Of a stretch of 38,894 nucleotides of DNA, positions 8,615 to 17,058 are shown in pieces. A program made the translations under genes and the position numbers. Below the pieces are notes generated by a model that worked only from the letters and a program-made list of their open reading frames with translations, was not told the origin of the DNA and did no database searches. This DNA is from Synergistaceae bacterium (GTDB lineage Bacteria > Synergistota > Synergistia > Synergistales > Synergistaceae): positions 1 through 38,894 of the forward strand of contig JAIROA010000040.1 of assembly GCA_031257775.1 (NCBI GenBank), read 5' to 3'. Each line of letters opens with the position of its first letter. Position 1 is the first letter of the stretch.

Positions 8615-9820
8615 ATGAGCTTAAACGATACTCCATCGTCCGAACGGGTTCACATAGGCATTTTCGGATGCCGCAACGCGGGCAAGTCGAGCCTTCTGAA
8701 CGCGGTTACTGGACAGCCGCTTGCAGTGGTGTCCGTGACTAAAGGCACCACCACTGATCCGGTGCGGAAATCCATGGAGCTTCTGCCAATAGGGCCGGTT
8801 CTTCTCATAGACACGCCAGGGTTCGACGATGAGGGCGAGCTTGGCTCAAAAAGGGTGGAGAAAACCCGCCAGACGCTGCGCCAGACAGACGTGGCACTGC
8901 TCGTGGTTGACGCGTCGGAAGGAAAGTCGGAATCGGACGAAGAGCTGGAAAGGCTCTTTAAAGAAAACAACGTCAGGCACCTAATCGCTTTTAACAAGTG
9001 CGATCTGCTTCCGTCAAGGCCGGCGCCTCAAGAGGGAGAGATATACGTGAGCGCCGCGACCGGCGAGAATATAGGCAAACTAAAGGAAATTATAGCCTTG
9101 CTTGCCGAATCGGACGAACGGAAACTTCGCATAGTGGGGGATCTAATATCCCCGGCTGACTTCGTGGTGCTGGTGACGCCCATAGACAAGGCCGCTCCGA
9201 AAGGACGCCTCATACTGCCTCAGCAGCAGACGATCAGGGATATTCTGGAAGCGGATGCCGCGGCGATAGTCGTGAAGGAGTTCGAGCTGCGCGAGACGCT
9301 TGACATCCTTGGGAAACGCCCGAGGCTCGTCATCACCGACAGCCAGGTCTTCGCCAAGGTCTCGGCCGATGTCCCTCCTGATGTGCCGCTCACGTCGTTT
9401 TCGATCCTGATGGCCCGTTACAAGGGCCTTCTTGACTCTTCGGTCATGGGCGTCAAAGCCTTGGATAGCGTGAAGGACGGCGACAGGATACTCATTTCCG
9501 AAGGCTGTACACATCATCGCCAGTGCGACGACATCGGCACCGTGAAGCTTCCCCGCTGGATAAAATCATACACAGGGGCCAAGCCTGAGTTCGAATTCAC
9601 GTCAGGCGGCGGTTTTCCGGAGGATCTGAGCGGGTATAAGCTCATCGTGCATTGCGGCGGGTGCATGTTAAACAGCCGCGAGATGAAGTTCCGTCAGAGG
9701 GCGGCGCTCAATGGAGGCGTTCCGATGACGAACTTCGGCGTCTTAATAGCGCACATGCAGGGAATTTTGAAGAGATGCCTCTCGGTGTTCCCGCACCTCC
9801 AGGCGGAGCTGGAGGGATAG
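8615..9820 (+). CDS. hydF: [FeFe] hydrogenase H-cluster maturation GTPase HydF
   Basis: GTPase motifs 'GCRNAGKSSLLNAVTGQ', 'DTPGFDDEG', 'NKCD'; C-terminal 'EGCTHHRQCDDIGTVKLPRWI' and 'VHCGGCMLNSREM' (CxHx(n)CxxC cluster ligands). ORF could start at GTG 8579. Confidence 0.95.
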   Translation: MSLNDTPSSERVHIGIFGCRNAGKSSLLNAVTGQPLAVVSVTKGTTTDPVRKSMELLPIGPVLLIDTPGFDDEGELGSKRVEKTRQTLRQTDVALLVVDASEGKSESDEELERLFKENNVRHLIAFNKCDLLPSRPAPQEGEIYVSAATGENIGKLKEIIALLAESDERKLRIVGDLISPADFVVLVTPIDKAAPKGRLILPQQQTIRDILEADAAAIVVKEFELRETLDILGKRPRLVITDSQVFAKVSADVPPDVPLTSFSILMARYKGLLDSSVMGVKALDSVKDGDRILISEGCTHHRQCDDIGTVKLPRWIKSYTGAKPEFEFTSGGGFPEDLSGYKLIVHCGGCMLNSREMKFRQRAALNGGVPMTNFGVLIAHMQGILKRCLSVFPHLQAELEG

Positions 9821-9822
9821 GG

Positions 9823-11160
9823 TTGCGCGTCGAGAGGGACACGCTGGGGGAAATGAGCCTGCCGGACGACGCCCTTTACGGCGCGTCGAGCGCGAGGGCA
9901 AGAGATAATTTCGCCCTGTCCGGCAGGCCGGTCAACCTCAGGCTCATTCACGCCATCGTTAAGATCAAAAAAGCGGCTGCCGTCACGTATGAGAAACTTG
10001 GGGCAGGCAAGCCCGGCGTGTATGCCGCCATAGCCGGCGCGTGCGATTTCGTGCTGTCCCGCGATGCGTCACAGGCCGGCGTGATGTTCGTCACAGACGC
10101 GCTGCAGGGCGGGGCCGGCACGTCCACGAACATGAACGTGAACGAGGTGCTGGCGAACGTTGCCTTGGGCATCATGGGCAAGCGGCCCGGGGAGTATGGC
10201 TTCATACACCCGCTGGACGACGTGAATAGGGGACAGTCGACTAACGACGTCTATCCTACGGCGCTCCGGATAGCGGCGATAGAGCTTCTGCGGGCGCTTA
10301 GTGAGCGTTGCGCGAGCCTCCAGTCAGCCTTGCAGGCACGGGAGAACGAGTTTGAGGATATTCCGAAACTTGGCCGGACTGAGCTTATGGACGCGGTGCC
10401 CATCACCCTTGGCGATGAATTCGGCGCGTGGGCGCAGGCAATAGCGAGGGATCGGTGGCGCATTTATAAAGTCGAGGAACGGCTGAGGCAGGTAAATCTC
10501 GGAGGCGCCGCCGTCGGATTGCCGGACCGCGAGACGCGAAAGTACAGATTCGCCGTGGTGGAGGAGCTTCGCGCGATGACAGGCATAGGGCTGGCCGCGT
10601 CGGAGTATCCGATGGACGTCACGCAGAACTGCGACGTGTTCGTGGAGGCGTCCGGGCTGCTTAAAGCACTTGCGGTAAATCTCATGAAGATATCGAACGA
10701 CCTGCGCCTGATGAATTCCGGGCCTCACGGAGGCTTTGGCGAGATTTGCCTCGCTGCGCTCCAGGTCGGAAGCAGCATCATGCCGGGCAAGGTAAACCCG
10801 GTAATGCCCGAAATGGTCATGCAGGCCGCGATGAAGGTCATGGCTGGCGATGTCGCGATCTCCGCCGCCGCCTCACACGGAGAGTTCGAGCTGAACGCTT
10901 TTTTGCCGCTTATCGCTGATACGCTGCTTGAAAACATATCCCTCCTGGAGCGGGCCGTGGCGCTGTTTGAGGAAAAATGCGTGCGGCTGCTGTCCGCTGA
11001 CAGGGAGCGATGCGCCTATTTGCTCGGGTCGTCATGCGCGTTTGCCGCGTCCTACGTCCCCCTGCTGGGTTACGACAGGGTGGCTCGGATCGTTGGCGGG
11101 AGTGACGCCGTGAAAATAAAAGAAGAGCTGGATCGGGCCGCAAGGGAAGCGGGCATATGA
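9823..11160 (+). CDS. aspA: Aspartate ammonia-lyase
   Basis: 'GGAGTSTNMNVNEVLAN' and 'GSSIMPGKVNPVMPEMVMQ' fumarase/aspartase signatures; probable TTG start 3 nt after the hydF stop. Confidence 0.92.
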   Translation: MRVERDTLGEMSLPDDALYGASSARARDNFALSGRPVNLRLIHAIVKIKKAAAVTYEKLGAGKPGVYAAIAGACDFVLSRDASQAGVMFVTDALQGGAGTSTNMNVNEVLANVALGIMGKRPGEYGFIHPLDDVNRGQSTNDVYPTALRIAAIELLRALSERCASLQSALQARENEFEDIPKLGRTELMDAVPITLGDEFGAWAQAIARDRWRIYKVEERLRQVNLGGAAVGLPDRETRKYRFAVVEELRAMTGIGLAASEYPMDVTQNCDVFVEASGLLKALAVNLMKISNDLRLMNSGPHGGFGEICLAALQVGSSIMPGKVNPVMPEMVMQAAMKVMAGDVAISAAASHGEFELNAFLPLIADTLLENISLLERAVALFEEKCVRLLSADRERCAYLLGSSCAFAASYVPLLGYDRVARIVGGSDAVKIKEELDRAAREAGI

Positions 11161-11176
11161 ATATCCGGGGCGGGAA

Positions 11177-13306
11177 ATGCGGAAATTAATCGATATCTAT
11201 AATAAATATGTCTTTTCGGACGAGTTCCCATTTGGGGCGCGCGTCCTCAATATGGTTTGCGCGTTTGGCATAGTAGCCGTCTTTGCGGCTTCCGCGGCAA
11301 GGCTTATAGAGGGTTCCCACATCATAACGCTGCTCGCGATGTTCATGATGGGCGTTGCGGTAGTGGCTATTTTGTATGTCAGCAACCGCTTTGGCTTCTA
11401 CAGGCAAACCACGTTGATCACCATTATAGCGATATGCGACGTCTGTTTCCCTCTCGTATTCATGACGAACGGCGGGATAGACAGCGGGATGTCGGCGTAT
11501 TTTGTCATGTGCGCCGTCGTTATTTTCCTGCTGTCGAGCGGGAGAACCTGCTTCATACTTGTCTTGACGAATATCATCATCAGCGTGTCGTGCTACATGA
11601 TTAATTTCTATAATCCCAGCCTGATCCTGCCTCTTAACAACGCTCAGAGGTATGTGGACAATATCCAGTCCTTCGTCATCAGCGGCCTTTTTTGCGGCTT
11701 CGTAATCAAAACCCTCAGCATCATGTATCACGAGGAAAAGAAGAAAGCGGAGAGGGCAAGCAGTGCGAAGGGCGACTTCCTGGCGCAGATGAGCCACGAG
11801 ATGAGGACGCCGATGAACGCGATCATAGGCATGACGTCAATAGCGAAATCGGCGGCGGATCCCGAAAGGAAAGACTATTGCCTCAATAAAATAAGCTCCG
11901 CGTCCGCCCACCTTCTGGGCGTCATAAACGACATACTCGACATGTCGAAGATAGAGGCAAACAAGTTCAGCCTTTCGCCGGAGGAATTCGACTTCGAGGG
12001 CATGCTTCAAAGAGCCGTGAACGTCATAAACTTCCGCGTCGACGAGAAAAACCAGGATCTCAAGGTGATTGTCGACGAAAAAATCCCCCGCACCCTGATC
12101 GGCGACGATCAGCGGATGGCCCAGGTCATCACGAACCTTCTCTCCAACGCCGTCAAATTCACCCCGGAAAACGGCAGCATACGGCTTGAAGCGGGCCTGA
12201 AAGAGGAGAAGGACGGCGCCTGCGCCATAGAGATAAGCGTGACGGACAACGGGATAGGCATCAGCGCCGAACAGCAAAAGAGGCTGTTTACGTCATTCGA
12301 GCAGGCGGACAACACCACGTCGCGCAAGTTCGGCGGGACGGGGCTCGGCCTTGCCATATCCAAGCGGATTGTCGAGATGATGCGCGGAAGCATATGTGTA
12401 GAGTCGGCGCCGGGAAAGGGCTCGACGTTCGCTTTCACGGTGTGGGTGAGGCATTTGGGGGATATCGGACGGAAAAGGCTGCTGGATTCCGGCGTGGACC
12501 GGAGCAATATGCGCGTGTTGGCAGTCGACGACGATCCGTGGGTTCTAGAGTATTTCAGCGAGATCATGAGGCAGTTTGGAATGCCGTGCAGCTTAGCTGA
12601 AGGCGGGGAGGAAGCCGTGAAGCTGATTCAGGATAATGGCGGCTTCGATCTTTATTTCATCGACTGGAAAATGCCTGGCATAGACGGTATAGAGCTGACG
12701 CGAAGGATAAAGGAGGGCGGACGTCCTAAATCAGTGGTCATAATGATTTCGGCGATGGAATGGAGCGCCATGGCGGACGAGGCGAAACTTGCCGGCGTCG
12801 ACAAGTTTTTGCAGAAGCCGCTCTTCCCTTCCGCGATCGCGGACTGCATCAACGAGTGCCTCGGGGTCGGCCGCCTGATGCGCGAAACTGAGAGCCCCTG
12901 CGGGGATGTGGAGTGTTTCGATGGCTGCACGGCGCTGCTGGCTGAGGATGTGGAGATCAACAGGGAGATTGCAGTGACGCTCTTCGAACCCACGCGTCTT
13001 AAGTTCGAATGCGCGGAAAACGGGGCGGAAGCCGTCCGCATGTTCAGCGAGTCTCCGGATAAATACGACGTGATCCTAATGGACGTGCAGATGCCCGAGA
13101 TGGACGGATACGAGGCGACGAGGCGCATCCGGGGGCTTGGCTTTCAGAAGGCGAAAGACATCCCGATCCTGGCTATGACGGCGAACGTGTTTCGCGGCGA
13201 CATAGAAAAGTGCATTGCGTCCGGGATGACCGCTCACATTGGAAAACCGATAGTCTTCGATGAGGCCGTGAGGAAACTGCGTCTGTGTCTTGCGAAAAAA
13301 AACTAA
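11177..13306 (+). CDS. Hybrid sensor histidine kinase with two receiver domains
   Basis: N-terminal TM segments; H-box 'FLAQMSHEMRTPMNAIIGM', N-box 'NLLSNAVKFTPE', G-box 'GTGLGLAISKRIVEMM'; receivers 'LAVDDDPW...YFIDWKMPGIDG' and 'LLAEDVEIN...VILMDVQMPEMDG'. Confidence 0.95.
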   Translation: MRKLIDIYNKYVFSDEFPFGARVLNMVCAFGIVAVFAASAARLIEGSHIITLLAMFMMGVAVVAILYVSNRFGFYRQTTLITIIAICDVCFPLVFMTNGGIDSGMSAYFVMCAVVIFLLSSGRTCFILVLTNIIISVSCYMINFYNPSLILPLNNAQRYVDNIQSFVISGLFCGFVIKTLSIMYHEEKKKAERASSAKGDFLAQMSHEMRTPMNAIIGMTSIAKSAADPERKDYCLNKISSASAHLLGVINDILDMSKIEANKFSLSPEEFDFEGMLQRAVNVINFRVDEKNQDLKVIVDEKIPRTLIGDDQRMAQVITNLLSNAVKFTPENGSIRLEAGLKEEKDGACAIEISVTDNGIGISAEQQKRLFTSFEQADNTTSRKFGGTGLGLAISKRIVEMMRGSICVESAPGKGSTFAFTVWVRHLGDIGRKRLLDSGVDRSNMRVLAVDDDPWVLEYFSEIMRQFGMPCSLAEGGEEAVKLIQDNGGFDLYFIDWKMPGIDGIELTRRIKEGGRPKSVVIMISAMEWSAMADEAKLAGVDKFLQKPLFPSAIADCINECLGVGRLMRETESPCGDVECFDGCTALLAEDVEINREIAVTLFEPTRLKFECAENGAEAVRMFSESPDKYDVILMDVQMPEMDGYEATRRIRGLGFQKAKDIPILAMTANVFRGDIEKCIASGMTAHIGKPIVFDEAVRKLRLCLAKKN

Positions 13307-13315
13307 GCGAGAGGG

Positions 13316-15235
13316 GTGGGGAACTTGAGCTGCGCGCTTGATGGATTTGTCAGGGTAGCCGCCGTTGCCCCGTCAGTCCGGGTGGCGGATTGCAGGCATA
13401 ACGCGGCCGGCATCCTCGATGTCATGGAAAAAGCGAACGAGGGCGGCGTCAAGGTTCTCTGCTTGCCTGAGCTATGCCTGACGGGTTACACGTGCGGGGA
13501 TCTCTTCCTTCAGGAAACGTTGCTTTCGAGCGCTCTTGAGGCGCTGGCCGGCCTGATTGAAAAGAGCGCCGGCCTGCCATTGATAACGATGGCAGGGTTG
13601 CCGCTCGCTCATGAGGGGAAACTGTTCAACGTGGCTGCCGTGTTTTGCGGCGGCAAGCTGCTGGGCATAGTGCCGAAGAGCTATATCCCCAACTACGGCG
13701 AATTTTACGAGATGAGGCACTTTTCGCCGGCCCCTAATGAGACTAAAAGAGCGTCTGTCTGTGGCGCGGATGTCCCTATGGGAACAAAAATCATTTTCCG
13801 GAATGAAAAAATGCCCGCTCTTAAAATCGGGGTGGAACTGTGCGAGGATCTATGGATCCCGGTGCCTCCAAGCTCTTTTCACGCGATGGCCGGCGCCTCC
13901 GTGATCGCTAACCTGTCGGCGAGCGACGAAGTGATCGGAAAAGCCGCTTACAGGAAAAATCTTGCGGCCACGCAGTCGGGGCGGCTCGTGTGCGCCTATC
14001 TGTACTCAAACGCCGGGCGCGGCGAGAGCACCACGGATATGGTATTTTCCGGGCACGGCCTTGTCTGCGAGAACGGGGAGGTGCTGTCTGAGTCCTTGCC
14101 GTTTAGCGGCGGATGGGCCGAGGCCGACATCGACCTGCACGCTCTCAGGCATGACCGCAGGAGATTCAACACCTGGGGCGTGGAAGCCTCCGGCTACGAG
14201 ATCGTGCCGTTTTCGCTTGAGACGAAGCCGGCATCGCTTAAAAGGCATTTCGCGATGCATCCGTTCGTCCCGGGCGATGAGGGCGAGAGGAACATGCGGT
14301 GCGAGGCGATCCTGGACATGCAGGTGGCAGCTCTCGGAAAAAGGCTTGAGCATAGCGGCGCAAAGTCCGCGGCGGTCGGCGTGTCCGGGGGGCTGGACAG
14401 CGCCCTGGCCCTTATCGTTTCCGCGCGGGCAGCTCAAAGCATGGGCTGGCCCGCGTCTCGCGTCACCGCTGTCACCATGCCGTGCTTCGGGACCACGAGC
14501 CGCACAAAGGAGAACGCGCGCCTTCTCTGCGACGCGCTCGGCATTTCCTGCCGCGAGATAGATGTCACGGATTCCGTGAGGGCGCACTTGCGGGATATAG
14601 GGCATGACGAGGCAGATCGTGACGTCGTCTACGAAAACGCGCAGGCCCGCGTCCGGACGCTCGTCCTCATGGATCTGGCGAACGGGATAGGCGGCATCGT
14701 CGTCGGGACCGGGGATCTGTCCGAACTTGCCCTTGGGTGGTCCACGTATAACGGCGACCACATGAGCATGTACGGAGTGAACGCCGGAGTGCCGAAAACG
14801 CTCGTGCGCCACATAGTAAAGTACGTCGCGGACACGTCGCCGGCACTCTCGGCCGTGCTGACGGACATACTCGACACACCGGTGAGCCCGGAGCTTTTGC
14901 CCTCGTCCGGAGGCGATATCGGGCAACGGACGGAGAATATCGTCGGCCCTTACGAGCTGCACGATTTTTTCCTTTATCACATGATCCGCTGGGGGCGCCG
15001 TCCCGGCGAGGTGTTCGGGCTTTGCCGCGCCGCTTTCGGCGGGCTTTACGAGCCCTCGGAGATTCTGGGGTGGCTGCGCGTCTTTTACGAGCGCTTCTTT
15101 GCGTCGCAGTTTAAGCGCAGCTGCCTACCGGACGGGCCGAAGATCGGCTCGGTCAGCCTCTCGCCGCGAGGCGACTGGCGGATGCCGAGCGACGCCGTCT
15201 GCGGCGCCTGGCTCGCGGAGCTGGACAGCCTGTAG
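13316..15235 (+). CDS. nadE: NAD(+) synthase (glutamine-hydrolysing; nitrilase-like plus synthetase domains)
   Basis: 'CLPELCLTGYTCGDLF', 'GVELCEDLWIP', 'GVSGGLDSALALIV', 'GTGDLSELALGWSTYNGDHMSMYGVNAGVPKTLV'. Confidence 0.95.
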   Translation: MGNLSCALDGFVRVAAVAPSVRVADCRHNAAGILDVMEKANEGGVKVLCLPELCLTGYTCGDLFLQETLLSSALEALAGLIEKSAGLPLITMAGLPLAHEGKLFNVAAVFCGGKLLGIVPKSYIPNYGEFYEMRHFSPAPNETKRASVCGADVPMGTKIIFRNEKMPALKIGVELCEDLWIPVPPSSFHAMAGASVIANLSASDEVIGKAAYRKNLAATQSGRLVCAYLYSNAGRGESTTDMVFSGHGLVCENGEVLSESLPFSGGWAEADIDLHALRHDRRRFNTWGVEASGYEIVPFSLETKPASLKRHFAMHPFVPGDEGERNMRCEAILDMQVAALGKRLEHSGAKSAAVGVSGGLDSALALIVSARAAQSMGWPASRVTAVTMPCFGTTSRTKENARLLCDALGISCREIDVTDSVRAHLRDIGHDEADRDVVYENAQARVRTLVLMDLANGIGGIVVGTGDLSELALGWSTYNGDHMSMYGVNAGVPKTLVRHIVKYVADTSPALSAVLTDILDTPVSPELLPSSGGDIGQRTENIVGPYELHDFFLYHMIRWGRRPGEVFGLCRAAFGGLYEPSEILGWLRVFYERFFASQFKRSCLPDGPKIGSVSLSPRGDWRMPSDAVCGAWLAELDSL

Positions 15236-15455
15236 CGCAAGGCGCGAAGCTGCCGGCTCGTTACGCGAATCGGATCGCTCATACATCTCTGTCCTGTGCT
15301 GATTCACCGCACTCGTCCGGCACTCCAGAATTGGCATTTAAGCGTTATATGGGATTTTAAATACTGTAAAAACACGTTACGCGGATGCGGCGGAGCGGTT
15401 AGAATGCCAGCGTATTAATTAGAATTACATATCAATATACGTGGGAGGGTTTGAG

Positions 15456-15707
15456 ATGGATTATGCTCTGCTTGTATTGCGTATCAACTACCGGGAGGAC
15501 ACAGCGCTTGAAATTCAGAAAATCCTCACTGCCCATGGGTGCAAGATCATGACGCGGCTTGGGTTGCACGATCATGGCAGCGCGACATGCTCTCCGTGCG
15601 GCACGATAATTCTGCAGCTTTCCTGTTCCTCGGAAGAGCGCAAAGCCGTCGAAGCCGACATCTTGAAGATTGGCGGAGTCAAAGCCAGATTCGTGGATTT
15701 CGATTGA
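15456..15707 (+). CDS. Small ACT-like protein resembling the TM1266 family (iron-only hydrogenase system putative regulator)
   Basis: 83 aa; ferredoxin-like pattern 'MDYALLVLRINYREDTALEIQKILTAHGCKIMTRLGLHDHGSATCSPCGTIILQLSC'; RBS GGAGGG upstream of ATG 15456. Confidence 0.7.
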   Translation: MDYALLVLRINYREDTALEIQKILTAHGCKIMTRLGLHDHGSATCSPCGTIILQLSCSSEERKAVEADILKIGGVKARFVDFD

Positions 15708-15725
15708 CACGATGCTTTGAATCGT

Positions 15726-15751
15726 AGGGACGAACCTGCGTGTTCGCCCCT
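15726..15751. repeat. Small GTTCGCCCCT-type hairpin
   Basis: AGGGACGAACctgcGTGTTCGCCCCT, imperfect inverted repeat 19 nt after the small ACT-protein stop codon. Confidence 0.55.
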
Positions 15752-15829
15752 TTAATTCTAATTCCAAATCAACTCATGACAGACGAGTTGATTTGGAAAA
15801 AACCTCGGGCGCTTCGCGTTGGGCGCAAC
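15751..15829 (-). repeat. Dispersed hairpin repeat, copy 3 (long form, inverted)
   Basis: TTTAATTCTAATT-CCAAATCAACTC-atgacagac-GAGTTGATTTGG-AAAAAACCTCGGGCGCTTCGCGTTGGGCGCAAC, the reverse complement of copy 1. Confidence 0.9.
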
Positions 15830-15853
15830 ATATGCCTTCGCCAGCCGCATTCT

Positions 15854-16819
15854 TTACAAATTTTTCAGCTCGTATGATTCGGCGAACGCAAACAGCCTAT
15901 AGCGGCGGGCAGACTCCGGGATGTCCGGGGCATACTCCTCCGGCCAGCCTGAAGGGGTGCCCGCCGTCTTGATGCCCTCATATCTCCTGTCGCCCCTCAC
16001 GAGCAGCGCGACATATAGCATCTTCCGGCCCTCGTCCATTCTGAATCTGGCGTCTATGATTCCGTTTTCCTTCGGCTGCCTTCCGCCTCCCCTGAAATCT
16101 TTGACGTAAAATATCGCGTCGCCCCCGAACGCACTGACCTGGCATTCAATGGCGCATATATAGTAAAGCCCGTCGTTGCGGTGGAAGTTTATGCTGCCGT
16201 CCGCTGACGCGGGCTTGTTCCAGTTGAGCGTCAGCTTCTTTATGCTGGTATATCCCTCTATTTTATCGGAAATCCACATAGGATGCTGAAGCGGCAGGGA
16301 CGAACCGAAGAGTACCCAGTTCTTGAGCAGCGTGGGTTTTTCGGACGCGGGCTCGATCCATTCCAGGATAGTCCCTTTCCCATAGGCCGTAAGCTGGAAT
16401 TTGTCCGCGGAGGCGGTTGTGTCCTTCATCACGTGAGCGCCGGAAGCCAGGCAGTAAACAATCCTGCACGTGCCGTTTTTGCGGTAAACGCCCTTGCTTA
16501 TTTCCGTATCGGCGATGCTTATGGCACCGTCCCAGCTGAACGGCGCTTTGTCGCTGACGTTAGCGAAAGCCTCCCTGTAGAGCGCGGCGCTGCCCGGCAT
16601 CCCGTAGCCGCAGAGGTCGGCCGGGCGCTTCAGCATGGAGAAAACCTGGTCGGCCCTGTCATAAGCGGCGCCAACGTCCGCCACGTAATGGCCGATTTCC
16701 AGGATGGCAATCGCGCCCGTCGTTATCCCGGCCGCTATCATGGAAAGAATCGACAGCGACGCTATGGCCTCCAGCAGTATGAAAGCGCTGGATGATCGCT
16801 TTAAATTCACTGGATTCAT
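15854..16819 (-). CDS. Prepilin-type N-terminal domain protein (orphan pseudopilin-like)
   Basis: 'NLKRSSSAFILLEAIASLSILSMIAAG' resembles a type IV pilin N-terminus with Glu near +5; start M preceded by GGGGAGGG. Confidence 0.65.
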   Translation of the reverse strand: MNPVNLKRSSSAFILLEAIASLSILSMIAAGITTGAIAILEIGHYVADVGAAYDRADQVFSMLKRPADLCGYGMPGSAALYREAFANVSDKAPFSWDGAISIADTEISKGVYRKNGTCRIVYCLASGAHVMKDTTASADKFQLTAYGKGTILEWIEPASEKPTLLKNWVLFGSSLPLQHPMWISDKIEGYTSIKKLTLNWNKPASADGSINFHRNDGLYYICAIECQVSAFGGDAIFYVKDFRGGGRQPKENGIIDARFRMDEGRKMLYVALLVRGDRRYEGIKTAGTPSGWPEEYAPDIPESARRYRLFAFAESYELKNL

Positions 16820-16955
16820 GACTTTCCCTCCCCTGATTTCGCGCGGTAAATTTACGTTAATCAACTAAAATCAAAAGAATTACTCCCATAACGCTACAGC
16901 GGCATTGATTATTTTGCATCCGCAAGAATATCGTGAAATTTGCGGAACTTGCGTT

Positions 16956-16984
16956 TTGAAAGGGAGGAATTGATGCGGTAAAAT
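16956..16984 (+). promoter_or_regulatory. Putative sigma-70-type promoter for the peptide ABC operon
   Basis: TTGAAA (16956-16961), 17-nt spacer, TAAAAT (16979-16984), upstream of 17059. Confidence 0.5.
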
Positions 16985-17058
16985 AACTTACACTATATAA
17001 TAAAGCGCCGATTCTTGTTCTTAGGGGGAGGCAAAAAACTGAAAAGGAGTGGTTCGCA

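Noticed and set aside
9652-9822. N-terminal extension of the aspA ORF inside hydF
   Set aside because: The first ~57 residues overlap hydF out of frame; homology to aspartase begins near RVERDTLGEMSLPDDALYG, so the start was moved to 9823.
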